Shown piece by piece: positions 41,608-49,893 of a stretch of 60,923 nucleotides of DNA; position 1 is the first letter of the stretch; each line of letters starts with the position of its first letter. The translations under genes and the position numbers were made by a program. The DNA is taken from the NCBI GenBank assembly GCA_902798425.1, contig CADBWR010000011.1:1-60923 (forward strand), in the 5' to 3' direction. Origin of the DNA: an uncultured Bacteroidales bacterium (lineage in GTDB: Bacteria > Bacteroidota > Bacteroidia > Bacteroidales > Bacteroidaceae). The notes beneath the pieces are model-generated. The model saw nothing but the letters and a program-made list of their open reading frames with translations, had not been told where the DNA came from and made no database searches.

Positions 41608-42909
41608 ATGAGAAAAGGATTAGTGGTTCTGATGGCATTGACCAGCATAGGCGTTCACGCACAGAAGCAGTGGACGCTGAAAGACTGCATAGACTATGCC
41701 ATGCAGAACAACATCACACTGAAACAGGCTGTACTGAAGAAGCAGTCGGCCACGGAAGACCGCAAGCAGACGAAAGCCGCCCTGCTGCCCTCGCTGACAG
41801 CCACGACAAACCAGTCATTGGCCTATTCTCCCTGGATGGAAGGGGTGAACGTAAAGAAAGGCTCATATAGCGGTACCTATGGCATCAATGCCCAGTGGAC
41901 GGTATGGAATGGCGGTCAAAACACCAACGCATTGAAGCAGAACACGCTGACTGAACAGCAGGCAGAATTGTCGGCCCAGGAGACGGCCAATAGCATCCAG
42001 GAGCGCATTGCACAGCTGTATGTGCAGATACTCTATATGAATGAAGCCATCGAGGTGAACCGCCAGAGTCTGGAGGCTTCAAAGAAGAACGAGGAGCGCG
42101 GCAAGACAATGTTGGAGATAGGCAAGATGTCGAAGGCCGACTTGGCTCAGCTGACTGCGCAGCGCGCTACGGACGAGTATAATCTGGTGGCTGCCCAAAG
42201 TAATCTGGCAGACTACAAGTTGTCGCTGAAGCAACTGTTAGAGATTACCGACGACCCGACATTCGACATCGCCATGCCAACGGCCAGCGACGAACAAGCA
42301 CTGGCAGCCATCCCCGCCCTGCAAAATGTCTACGAACAAGCATTGCTGACACGTCCGGAAATAAAGAGTCAAGAATTGGCCATCACGAAAAGTGAGTTAC
42401 AAATCAAGGCAGCCAAAGGCGGCTATATGCCAACAGTCAGTGTAACAGGCGGCGTGGGTACCAGCACATCGTCGCGTAACGACAACAGCTGGGGCGATCA
42501 GATGAAGACCAACTTCGACGCTACGGTAGGATTGGGTGTCAGCATACCGCTGATTGACGGTAGGAAGAACAAGACAGCCGTAAACAAGGCAAAGATACAG
42601 CGCGAACAGGCACTGCTGAGTCAGTTGGACGCACGTAAAGAGTTGTACACCACCATCGAGGGATTTTGGCTGGACGCCCAGAGCAACCAACAGAAATTTC
42701 GTGCTGCCAAAGTCAGCGTAGACAGTGAACAGCTGTCATACGACCTGCTGTCGGAGCAGTTCCAGCTGGGTTTGAAGAACATCGTGGAGCTGATGAACGG
42801 CAAGACGAACCTGTTGCAGGCACAGCAGAACAAGTTGCAGTCGAAGTACACTACAATACTGAATATCCAGTTGCTAAAATTCTACCAAGGCGAACAAATC
42901 AATATTTAA
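41608..42909 (+). CDS. TolC family outer-membrane efflux protein
   Basis: The product has 433 residues with a signal peptide ending VHAQ. WTLKDCIDYAMQNNITLKQA is the usual TolC-family start in Bacteroidetes, and two long alpha-helical repeats follow (VNRQSLEASKKNEERGKTMLEIGKMSKADLAQLTAQRATDEYNLVAAQSNL; the second half ends QLGLKNIVELMNGKTNLLQAQQNKLQSKY). It forms the outer-membrane duct for the MacAB-type pump encoded just after it, from which it is 3 nt away. Confidence 0.92.
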   Translation: MRKGLVVLMALTSIGVHAQKQWTLKDCIDYAMQNNITLKQAVLKKQSATEDRKQTKAALLPSLTATTNQSLAYSPWMEGVNVKKGSYSGTYGINAQWTVWNGGQNTNALKQNTLTEQQAELSAQETANSIQERIAQLYVQILYMNEAIEVNRQSLEASKKNEERGKTMLEIGKMSKADLAQLTAQRATDEYNLVAAQSNLADYKLSLKQLLEITDDPTFDIAMPTASDEQALAAIPALQNVYEQALLTRPEIKSQELAITKSELQIKAAKGGYMPTVSVTGGVGTSTSSRNDNSWGDQMKTNFDATVGLGVSIPLIDGRKNKTAVNKAKIQREQALLSQLDARKELYTTIEGFWLDAQSNQQKFRAAKVSVDSEQLSYDLLSEQFQLGLKNIVELMNGKTNLLQAQQNKLQSKYTTILNIQLLKFYQGEQINI

Positions 42910-42912
42910 GAT

Positions 42913-44106
42913 ATGAAGAACAAGAAGATATGGATGGCTGTAGGAGCCGTAGCGGTAATAGCCATCGTCGCCTGGGCACTGTCGGGCGGAAAGAAAGAAG
43001 AGACTGTGGAATTTGAGACTGCCAAGGCAGAGCGACAGAACATCCACACCACCATCACCGCAACCGGTACTATAGAACCTGTAACATCGGTGACAGTAGG
43101 TACACAGGTATCTGGTATCGTGTCAAAGCTATATGTCGACTACAATAGCGTGGTCAAGAAAGGGCAAATCATCGCTGAACTCGACAAGACGAACCTAACC
43201 AGTGAACTGAACCGTGCCAAGGCTGACTTAACCTCTGCAGAGAGTACACTGAACTATGAGACGGCCAACTTCCAGCGCTACCAGACGCTGTTTGACAAGG
43301 GACTGGTCAGCGCCAACGACTACGAGAATGCCAAACTATCGTACCAGAAGGCACGTCAAGCCGTTGCCTCCAGCAAGGAGAGCGTGCAGAAGGCACAAAC
43401 CAACTTGGGCTATGCCACCATTACCAGCCCCATAGACGGAGTGGTACTTTCAAAGTCGGTAGAGGAAGGACAAACCGTGGCTGCCTCGTTCAATACTCCT
43501 GAGCTGTTTAATATTGCTCAAGACCTGACAGACATGCGCGTCATTGCCGATATTGACGAAGCAGACATCGGTGGTGTAAAGGAAGGACAGCGTGTTTCAT
43601 TTACCGTTGACGCCTTCCCTGACGACAAATTTGAAGGCCAGGTGACGCAAGTGCGCCAGCAAGCTACCACGACAAGCAATGTCGTAACCTATGAAGTCGT
43701 CATATCGGCACCCAACAAAGACTTGAAGTTAAAGCCAGGACTGACAGCCAACGTAACTATCTACACATTAGAGAAGAACGATGTACTGGCTGTACCCTCC
43801 AAGGCACTGCGTTTCATACCCAACGAAGCGCTGCTGAAGAAGGGTGAGCAGATAGAAGACGTGGAGGCTCCACTGAAGGTGTGGACACTGGAGGGCAACA
43901 CTTTTAAGGCCCACAAGGTGGAGACAGGAACGACGAATGGCATGCTGACAGAGATAGTTAGCGGCATCAGCGAAGGTACCGACGTACTCGTAGACTTCAA
44001 GATTAGTGGCGGCGAGCAGGAACAGAGCCAGCAATCCCAGAACCCCTTCATGCCACGACCAAGAAACAATAGGAATCAGCAAGGACAACAGGGACAAAAG
44101 AAATAA
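42913..44106 (+). CDS. macA: MacA-like periplasmic adaptor
   Basis: The product has 397 residues. An N-terminal membrane anchor (IWMAVGAVAVIAIVAWAL) is followed by the barrel-sandwich hybrid (TITATGTIEPVTSVTVGTQVSGIVSKLYVDYNSVVKKGQIIAEL), a helical hairpin, and the second lipoyl half (TITSPIDGVVLSKSVEEGQTV), then beta-barrel and membrane-proximal domains. It links the inner-membrane ABC transporter to the TolC-like duct. Its glutamine/asparagine-rich end (EQSQQSQNPFMPRPRNNRNQQGQQGQKK) is low complexity. The stop is followed at once by a C-rich inverted repeat. Confidence 0.92.
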   Translation: MKNKKIWMAVGAVAVIAIVAWALSGGKKEETVEFETAKAERQNIHTTITATGTIEPVTSVTVGTQVSGIVSKLYVDYNSVVKKGQIIAELDKTNLTSELNRAKADLTSAESTLNYETANFQRYQTLFDKGLVSANDYENAKLSYQKARQAVASSKESVQKAQTNLGYATITSPIDGVVLSKSVEEGQTVAASFNTPELFNIAQDLTDMRVIADIDEADIGGVKEGQRVSFTVDAFPDDKFEGQVTQVRQQATTTSNVVTYEVVISAPNKDLKLKPGLTANVTIYTLEKNDVLAVPSKALRFIPNEALLKKGEQIEDVEAPLKVWTLEGNTFKAHKVETGTTNGMLTEIVSGISEGTDVLVDFKISGGEQEQSQQSQNPFMPRPRNNRNQQGQQGQKK

Positions 44107-44109
44107 AGA

Positions 44110-44220
44110 CCCACCCCCTGCCCCTCCCCAAGGGAGGGGAGGTTTAATAGCAAACATGATGGACAATAATAATATAATAGGCAACCAAGCTCCCTCCCCT
44201 CGGGAGGGGAACGGGGTGGG
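44110..44220. repeat. Inverted pair of C-rich palindromes around the macB start
   Basis: CCCACCCCCTGCCCCTCCCC begins the left element (44110-44142), and its relative in reverse orientation, ending GGGAGGGGAACGGGGTGGG, lies at 44190-44220. They can pair in the mRNA and leave the macB start codon (44156) in a loop of about 47 nt. The right element is translated as [11 protein letters not shown]. Confidence 0.75.
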
Positions 44221-44965
44221 TTCCAAAGTAGTCATCGAGCTGCAGAACGTGAAGCGCTACTTCCAAGTAGGTAGTGAGACGGTGAAGGCATTGCGCGGTG
44301 TCTCGTTCAAGATTTATGAGGGCGAATTTGTCACCATTCAGGGCACTTCGGGCTCAGGCAAGTCGACATTGCTAAACCAGTTGGGCTGCTTGGACACCCC
44401 CACCAGCGGAGAATACCTGTTGGACGGTATTTCTGTGCGCTCCATGTCGAAGACCCAACGTGCCCATCTGAGAAACAGGAAGATAGGCTTCGTTTTCCAG
44501 AACTACAATCTGTTGGCTAAGACCACAGCTGTAGAGAATGTGGAACTGCCATTGATGTATAACAGTGAAGTAAGTGCCGAAGAACGCCACGAGCGTGCCA
44601 TCAAGGCCCTACGAGCCGTCGGTCTGGGTGACCGTCTGTACCACAAGAGCAACCAGATGTCAGGTGGACAGATGCAGCGTGTTGCTATTGCCCGTGCTCT
44701 GGTGAACGACCCCGCTGTGCTGCTGGCCGACGAGGCTACTGGTAATCTAGACACACGCACATCGTTTGAAATGTTAGTACTGTTTCAAGAGCTCTACCGA
44801 CAAGGACACACCATTATCTTTGTAACCCACAACCCTGAGATTGCAGAATACAGTAGCCGCAATATTAACCTACGCGATGGAAAGATTCGTGAGGATACCG
44901 TCAATAACAATATCAAATCGGCAGCAGAGGCACTGGCTGCTCTTCCTGCACCAGTAGATGATTAA
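44156..44965 (+). CDS. MacB-type ABC transporter ATPase subunit
   Basis: The product is about 269 residues from ATG 44156 (an adjacent ATG is at 44159). Walker A is [15 protein letters not shown], the signature [15 protein letters not shown], Walker [13 protein letters not shown], and the H-loop FVTHN. It belongs to the MacB/LolD class with short coupling-helix contacts. Homology proper starts at [16 protein letters not shown]; the first 22 residues come from a repeat and spacer and are probably disordered. In canonical MacB the ATPase and permease are one chain; here they are separate genes. Confidence 0.9.
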   Translation: MMDNNNIIGNQAPSPREGNGVGSKVVIELQNVKRYFQVGSETVKALRGVSFKIYEGEFVTIQGTSGSGKSTLLNQLGCLDTPTSGEYLLDGISVRSMSKTQRAHLRNRKIGFVFQNYNLLAKTTAVENVELPLMYNSEVSAEERHERAIKALRAVGLGDRLYHKSNQMSGGQMQRVAIARALVNDPAVLLADEATGNLDTRTSFEMLVLFQELYRQGHTIIFVTHNPEIAEYSSRNINLRDGKIREDTVNNNIKSAAEALAALPAPVDD

Positions 44966-44971
44966 CAGACC

Positions 44972-45024
44972 GTTGGCTGTTAGCTGCCGGCAGTTTGCCT
45001 ATAGCCAATAGTCAATAGCTAAAA
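44972..45024. repeat. Imperfect inverted repeat of TTGGCTGTTAGC type
   Basis: TTGGCTGTTAGCT (44973 onward) faces ATAGCCAATAGTCAATAGCT in the 71-bp gap between the ATPase and permease genes. A similar sequence occurs in the lptE signal-peptide region at 58549-58573. Confidence 0.45.
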
Positions 45025-45036
45025 GCATAATAGAAG

Positions 45037-46251
45037 ATGAACATACTTAACCTCTTTAAAATAAGCATCAAAGCTGTAAGCAGCAACAAGATGCGCTCAT
45101 TCCTCTCCATGTTGGGTATCATCATCGGTGTAGCAGCCGTCATCATCATGATGTCAATAGGTCAGGGATCGAAAGAGAGTATCCGCAGCGAACTAGCCAC
45201 CATGGGTACAAATTTGCTGACCATCCGTCCTGGTGCTGACATGCGAGGTGGTGTACGCCAAGACCCGTCAGCTATGCAAACGCTGAAGATGGCTGACTAC
45301 GAGCGTATCCTCCGTGAGAAGAAGTTCGTTAGCAAGGTGTCGCCGGAAGTCACTGCCAGTGGACAAGTCATCTATGGTAACAACAATACCAATACGTCGG
45401 TATATGGAGAGTCTACAGAATATTTGGACATCAAGTTATGGACAGTTGAAGAGGGTGACTGTTTTACAGATGAAGACATCAAGAAAGCCTCAAAGGTATG
45501 TGTTGTAGGTGCAACCATCGTCAAGGAACTGTTTGACGGCCACGACCCCATTGGTAAAACAATCCGTTTCAAGTCCATACCGATGCGTGTCATCGGGGTA
45601 CTGAAATCGAAGGGTTACAACTCATGGGGCATGGACCAGGATAATGTTATCATTGCTCCTTATACCACCGTCATGAAGCGTATCAATGCCCAGACATTTT
45701 TCTCAAGTATTGTCTGCTCGGCACTGACTGAGGAACTTTCAGATGCTGCCATTGAAGAACTGACGCAAATGCTGCGCGACAATCATAAACTGAAAGGTAA
45801 CGCTGACGATGATTTCACCATTCGCTCACAAGCAGAGATGATGGAGACAATGTCCAGCACTATGGATACCGTAACCTTGATATTAGTCGTTGCTGCTGCC
45901 TTCTCACTATTGGTAGCTGGCATTGGCATTATGAATATCATGTTGGTTAGTGTTACGGAGCGTACCAAGGAAATTGGTCTGCGCATGGCCGTAGGAGCAA
46001 CAGGATACGTCATCTCGCTACAGTTTCTCATCGAGTCAGTACTCATCAGTGTGACAGGTGGACTGATTGGCATCTTCTTAGGCTGTTCAGTGAGCGCATT
46101 CATTGGTTCGTTCGGCATGCCATCGAGCGTGCCAGCTTGGAGTATCTACGTATCTTTCTTGGTATGCGTTTTCATCGGGGTACTGTTCGGATATATCCCC
46201 GCACAGAAAGCAGCAAACATGGACCCCATAGAGGCTATAAGACATGAGTAA
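45037..46251 (+). CDS. MacB-type ABC transporter permease
   Basis: The product has 404 residues. The first membrane helix (MRSFLSMLGIIIGVAAVIIMMSIGQGS) is followed by the MacB periplasmic domain, with ATMGTNLLTIRPG. Three C-terminal helices follow (VTLILVVAAAFSLLVAGIGIMNIMLVSVTERTKEIGLRMAVGA, and FLIESVLISVTGGLIGIFLGC, then VSFLVCVFIGVLFGYIPAQKAANMDPIEAIRHE). It uses mechanotransmission to push substrates from the periplasm through MacA and TolC. The last 8 nt overlap the start of the sensor kinase gene. Confidence 0.93.
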   Translation: MNILNLFKISIKAVSSNKMRSFLSMLGIIIGVAAVIIMMSIGQGSKESIRSELATMGTNLLTIRPGADMRGGVRQDPSAMQTLKMADYERILREKKFVSKVSPEVTASGQVIYGNNNTNTSVYGESTEYLDIKLWTVEEGDCFTDEDIKKASKVCVVGATIVKELFDGHDPIGKTIRFKSIPMRVIGVLKSKGYNSWGMDQDNVIIAPYTTVMKRINAQTFFSSIVCSALTEELSDAAIEELTQMLRDNHKLKGNADDDFTIRSQAEMMETMSSTMDTVTLILVVAAAFSLLVAGIGIMNIMLVSVTERTKEIGLRMAVGATGYVISLQFLIESVLISVTGGLIGIFLGCSVSAFIGSFGMPSSVPAWSIYVSFLVCVFIGVLFGYIPAQKAANMDPIEAIRHE

Positions 46252-47293
46252 GAATTTTTTCTCTATTAACAAACACATTGCCGGCGCCTGCCACATGGCC
46301 CTTTGGGCTTTTATGTTCCTGTCGCCGCTAACATTCTGGAGAGGAACGGGTATTACCCTACCCCACTATCTGATGACCTGCATGCAGCCATTACTGTTGC
46401 TGGTAGTATTCTACCTGAACTACTTCATCCTGGCACCAAAGCTTTTTGTGGCCGGGAAGCATCGTTATGACCTGCTCATCAATCTGGTACTCATCACGGT
46501 CTTGGGAACATTCCTACACTATTGGCTGGACTGGACTAACGACATGTACATGCCTTACCTCAACAAGCAGTCATCAGACTTGGTGGGAACCGTATCATTC
46601 ATCTTACGCGACAGTCTGAATCTGGCTGTTTTTGCAGGTGGTGGCACTGCCTTGGCACTGGCACGCCGATGGGTTACTGCCGACCAACAGCTTAAAGAGG
46701 TAGAGGCAGCAAAAGCACAGGCTGAGCTACGCAATCTGCGCAACCAGATAAATCCTCACTTCCTGCTGAACACGCTGAATAACATCTATGCGCTGACTGC
46801 TTTTGACACTCAAAAAGCCCAGGAAACGATACAAGAGCTATCGAAAATGCTGCGTCACATTCTCTATGACTATCAACAACCCAGCATTCCCATAGACAAT
46901 GAACTGGAGTTTTTGGAAAACTATGTCAAACTGATGCGCATCCGACTACCACAGACGGTAGAAGTCACTTTCGACACCAATGTACAAGACAGCAATGTTG
47001 AGGTGGCACCTATGGTACTTATCTCATTGGTGGAGAACGCCTTCAAACACGGCATCAGTCCTACGGAGTCTTCATTCGTCCATATCAACATCACGGTAAG
47101 CAACCATACCCTTGTATGTGACATTCAGAACTCCAACCACCCTAAGACGTCCTCAGACCACAGTGGACACGGCATCGGACTACAACAAGTAGAACGGCGA
47201 TTAGAACTGGCATACCCAGGTCGTTATACGTGGAAACAGGGCACTAAAAAGAACAATAAAATTTATTATTCAACAATAACCATCCAATTATGA
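46244..47293 (+). CDS. LytS-type sensor histidine kinase
   Basis: The product has 349 residues. Four predicted membrane helices lie in the first 140 residues (MALWAFMFLSPLTF, LLLLVVFYLNYFIL, LLINLVLITVLGTFL and a fourth near NLAVFAGGGTALAL), then a coiled-coil and the HisKA_7-type motif RNLRNQINPHFLLNTLNNIYAL with the phosphoacceptor His, and a HATPase domain (VSLVENAFKHGI, SGHGIGLQQVERRL). It overlaps the permease gene by 8 nt and the response regulator by 4 nt, so pump and regulator are made together. Confidence 0.9.
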   Translation: MSKNFFSINKHIAGACHMALWAFMFLSPLTFWRGTGITLPHYLMTCMQPLLLLVVFYLNYFILAPKLFVAGKHRYDLLINLVLITVLGTFLHYWLDWTNDMYMPYLNKQSSDLVGTVSFILRDSLNLAVFAGGGTALALARRWVTADQQLKEVEAAKAQAELRNLRNQINPHFLLNTLNNIYALTAFDTQKAQETIQELSKMLRHILYDYQQPSIPIDNELEFLENYVKLMRIRLPQTVEVTFDTNVQDSNVEVAPMVLISLVENAFKHGISPTESSFVHINITVSNHTLVCDIQNSNHPKTSSDHSGHGIGLQQVERRLELAYPGRYTWKQGTKKNNKIYYSTITIQL

Positions 47294-48000
47294 TTATCAA
47301 CTGCGCCATTATTGATGACGAGCCTTTAGCAGCAGGACTGCTGAAGAGTTACGTACAAAAGACACCGTTTCTTAACCTCATCGGTACTTATGGAAGCGCT
47401 ATAGAGGCTATGAAAGAACTACGCAGTAATCCGGCTCAACTGCTGTTCCTTGACATCCAGATGCCCGAACTCTCCGGAATTGAGTTTGCGAAGATACTGC
47501 CCAAAGACACGAAGGTCATCTTTACCACGGCCTTCAAGCAATATGCCATCGAGGGATACAAGGTGGCTGCACTGGATTACCTGATGAAACCAGTCAGCTA
47601 TGACGACTTCTTGAAGGCTGCTGACAAAGCACTTGAATGGTTCAGCATCACACAGAAGAAACAAACGTACGCTTCTGATCGTTTCATGTATGTGAAAAGT
47701 GACTACAAACTGCTACGTGTAGCACTGGACGACATTCTCTACGTAGAAGGACTAAAGGACTATATACGTATATATCTTGCTGACGGCCAGAAGATTATGA
47801 GTCTGATGAATATGAAGAAACTGGAAGACTACTTGCCACGTCCCGAATTTCTACGTACTCACCGCTCATACATCGTCCACATGTCAAAAGCTGAAGGTAT
47901 TGAACGTTTCCGCATAGTCTTTGGCGACCAACAGTTGCCAATCTCTGACAGCTACAAAGAAGAGGTTCAACAATATTTCGATGCACACACGTTGGCATAA
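47290..48000 (+). CDS. LytTR response regulator
   Basis: The product has 236 residues. The receiver domain has the acidic pocket IDDE and the phosphoacceptor in LLFLDIQMPELSGIEF, with K in LMKPVSYDD. The C-terminal LytTR DNA-binding domain runs from about 130 (FMYVKSDYKLLRVALDDILYVEGLKDYIRIYL to RTHRSYIVHMSKAEGIERF). It probably controls the tolC-macAB operon it is part of, answering the membrane kinase encoded just before it. Such kinase-regulator-pump groups in Bacteroidetes often respond to envelope stress or antimicrobial peptides; the signal here is unknown. Confidence 0.92.
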   Translation: MIINCAIIDDEPLAAGLLKSYVQKTPFLNLIGTYGSAIEAMKELRSNPAQLLFLDIQMPELSGIEFAKILPKDTKVIFTTAFKQYAIEGYKVAALDYLMKPVSYDDFLKAADKALEWFSITQKKQTYASDRFMYVKSDYKLLRVALDDILYVEGLKDYIRIYLADGQKIMSLMNMKKLEDYLPRPEFLRTHRSYIVHMSKAEGIERFRIVFGDQQLPISDSYKEEVQQYFDAHTLA

Positions 48001-48041
48001 GAAATATTGGAAGAATTAGGAAAGAAAAGAAAAATAATTCG

Positions 48042-48049
48042 TATCTTTG
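48042..48049 (+). promoter_or_regulatory. -7 box immediately before the serine acetyltransferase gene
   Basis: TATCTTTG followed by CAGG; the ATG at 48058 is only 8 nt beyond the box, so the transcript should have a leader of a few nucleotides at most. No TTG at the usual distance. Confidence 0.5.
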
Positions 48050-48057
48050 CAGGCACT

Positions 48058-48975
48058 ATGGATAAGAATACCAACGACATACTACTCAAAAATGTCAACC
48101 TCCTCTCAAAACTCACGAAACAGGAGGTTAGCATGATGCCAGCCACAGAGGCACCACTTCCCTCGGTGGAGATGGTGAAACAGATAGTAGCGCTGGTGAA
48201 GAACATCATCTTCCCTGACTACTTCAACCAGCGACAATCTGATGAGACATTACGCTCGTACAACATTGGGGTACACATGCAAGAGTTACACCGCCTGCTT
48301 GTCAAACAGATAGCGCATGGTTTGCAATTCTGTGAGGACTGCGAATGCAACCGCACCAAGCAGCAGGTATATGCTGAGGCCGAGCGGCTTTCTCTGGAGT
48401 TCATTGACACGTTGCCCGAACTGAAGCGTGTACTATACACTGACATCCAAGCAATGTTTGACAACGACCCTGCAGCCCCCAACTATGGTGAGGTCATCTT
48501 CTGCTACCCAGTTGTCAACACCATGACGCACTATCGCATAGCCCATAGGCTGCACGAGTTGAAGGTGCCCGTCATTCCGCGTATCATCACGGAGCAGGCA
48601 CACTCGAAGACAGGCATCGACATTCATCCGGGAGCCACCATCGGTGAGTACTTCGCCATAGACCACGGCACAGGTGTCGTCATCGGTGAAACGAGCATCA
48701 TCGGCAATCACGTCACGCTGTACCAAGGTGTAACGTTAGGTGCCAAGAGCTTTAAGTATGATGCTGACGGCAACATGCTCAACGTACCTCGTCATCCGAT
48801 TATCGAGGACTATGTGACCATCTACTCCAACGCCTCGGTATTAGGACGCATCACCATCGGGCACCATTCGACCATCGGTGGTAACATCTGGCTGACACAT
48901 AGCGTGCCCCCCAACTCGCGCATACTGCAGTCGAAAGCTGTCGACGCTTCCTATGAAGGAGGCTTGGGAATATAA
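48058..48975 (+). CDS. cysE: Serine O-acetyltransferase
   Basis: The product is 305 residues from ATG 48058. The N-terminal helical domain (about 1-150) is followed by the left-handed beta-helix: TEQAHSKTGIDIHPGATIGEYFAIDHGTGVVIGETSIIGNHVTLYQGVTLGAKSF, carrying the catalytic H/D pair, and RHPIIEDYVTIYSNASVLG. It is the EpsC-like long form. The enzyme acetylates serine with acetyl-CoA, the first step of cysteine synthesis. The gene has its own -7 box and a strong terminator behind it, so it is independent of the two-component system upstream. Confidence 0.92.
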   Translation: MDKNTNDILLKNVNLLSKLTKQEVSMMPATEAPLPSVEMVKQIVALVKNIIFPDYFNQRQSDETLRSYNIGVHMQELHRLLVKQIAHGLQFCEDCECNRTKQQVYAEAERLSLEFIDTLPELKRVLYTDIQAMFDNDPAAPNYGEVIFCYPVVNTMTHYRIAHRLHELKVPVIPRIITEQAHSKTGIDIHPGATIGEYFAIDHGTGVVIGETSIIGNHVTLYQGVTLGAKSFKYDADGNMLNVPRHPIIEDYVTIYSNASVLGRITIGHHSTIGGNIWLTHSVPPNSRILQSKAVDASYEGGLGI

Positions 48976-48980
48976 CAAAC

Positions 48981-49010
48981 AAAAAAGAGGGTTGCGGCCC
49001 TCTTTTTTTT
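48981..49010. terminator. Bidirectional rho-independent terminator
   Basis: A-rich flank, AGAGGG, loop TTGCGG, CCCTCT, then T8. It ends cysE and, read leftward, also follows the gene at 49032-49559. Confidence 0.85.
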
Positions 49011-49031
49011 TGTTTGTATAAAGACAAGTTA

Positions 49032-49559
49032 CTATTTCTTAGCGAAGCAGCCTGTTCCTGTTGCGTGATACTCGTCACTGACTCCGCGAGTGATGCCGCG
49101 TGTCCAGTAGCTCCAGTTGAACATCTTATCGTAGCTAAGACTAAAGTAGGTACGTGTGTCGCTGTATCCATCATCCATCTCACCACTGAAGTGGTAGTCG
49201 TCAAGCATGTAGTCGTAGATGACAACATCGGTATAGTCGCGGTCGTAGTACTGTATGCGGATATTGCCACGAACAATCTCCCACTTGAAATCACAGTACC
49301 AGTAGTCTGATGGACGACGTGCGTCGTAGTCAACCTCATAGCCCCAGCCACCATAGGCATTCTCACGCTCGAAATAGAAAGCGGTGCGGTAGTTAGTGCC
49401 TGTCAGGCCCCAGCGGTCGTAATAGTAGTTGTCGATATATCCTGTCCAGGTACCTTCAAGGGTGCGTGCCTCCATGCGATCTTCTAAATCAGCATCACAG
49501 CTGGTCATCGTCATCATGGTTATCATTGCCATTGCGAGGAGAGTATAAATCTTTTTCAT
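49032..49559 (-). CDS. Aromatic-rich lipoprotein of unknown function
   Basis: The product has 175 residues with lipobox MTSC (about Cys21). The mature part is strikingly rich in Tyr, Trp and Asp: LEGTWTGYIDNYYYDRW, YWYCDFKWEIVRGNIRIQYYDRDYTDVVIYDYMLDD. The pattern (G-T-W-x-G start, beta strands, F-S-G-x-M) resembles a lipocalin-like beta-barrel domain of Bacteroidetes lipoproteins, but that is a guess. It has a consensus promoter (49604-49634) and a shared terminator. Confidence 0.72.
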   Translation of the reverse strand: MKKIYTLLAMAMITMMTMTSCDADLEDRMEARTLEGTWTGYIDNYYYDRWGLTGTNYRTAFYFERENAYGGWGYEVDYDARRPSDYWYCDFKWEIVRGNIRIQYYDRDYTDVVIYDYMLDDYHFSGEMDDGYSDTRTYFSLSYDKMFNWSYWTRGITRGVSDEYHATGTGCFAKK

Positions 49560-49603
49560 AGCCGTTTATTTTAAAGTGTTCGACATTTTTGTTTTCTGTA
49601 CTG

Positions 49604-49634
49604 CAAAGATAGAACAAATATCAATGCCACACAA
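49604..49634 (-). promoter_or_regulatory. Promoter of the lipoprotein gene at 49032-49559
   Basis: Leftward TTG (49634-49632), 20 nt, TATCTTTG (49611-49604). Confidence 0.65.
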
Positions 49635-49728
49635 AGTAAAAATCCTATTTGTAGGTAGGGAAATACCTAAAACAGGATAGGAAAACCGTTTTTTTACGCT
49701 AAAAAAGGCATTTTTTTGACAAAAAACA

Positions 49729-49758
49729 TTGCCATTTCAAAAATAATCCGTATCTTTA
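49729..49758 (+). promoter_or_regulatory. Orphan rightward promoter
   Basis: TTG (49729-49731), exactly 19 nt, TATCTTTA (49751-49758). No rightward gene follows; the next genes on this side are leftward. It could drive a small RNA ending at the hairpin 49819-49851. Confidence 0.5.
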
Positions 49759-49764
49759 CCACAT

Positions 49765-49860
49765 CAAAACAAGAAATAACGATTTCTTTTCCATTATTAA
49801 TACTAACATTGATAGAAAGAAGCGGCACGGTTGTGAAACCATTGCCGCTTCATTATATAA
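49765..49860 (+). ncRNA. Candidate small RNA with terminal hairpin
   Basis: About 95 nt between an orphan promoter and a stable hairpin. The arms GAAGCGGCA and TGCCGCTTC (49819-49851) continue into GGTT/AACC with a GTGA loop. A small upstream hairpin GAAAT/ATTTC is also possible. The run after the hairpin is AT-rich but not a T-tract; read leftward it is followed by TTTCT, so the hairpin may simply terminate the permease gene at 49894. Confidence 0.3.
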
Positions 49861-49893
49861 TATAATAAGGTGTAGCGAGGCAAAATAGCGTCC

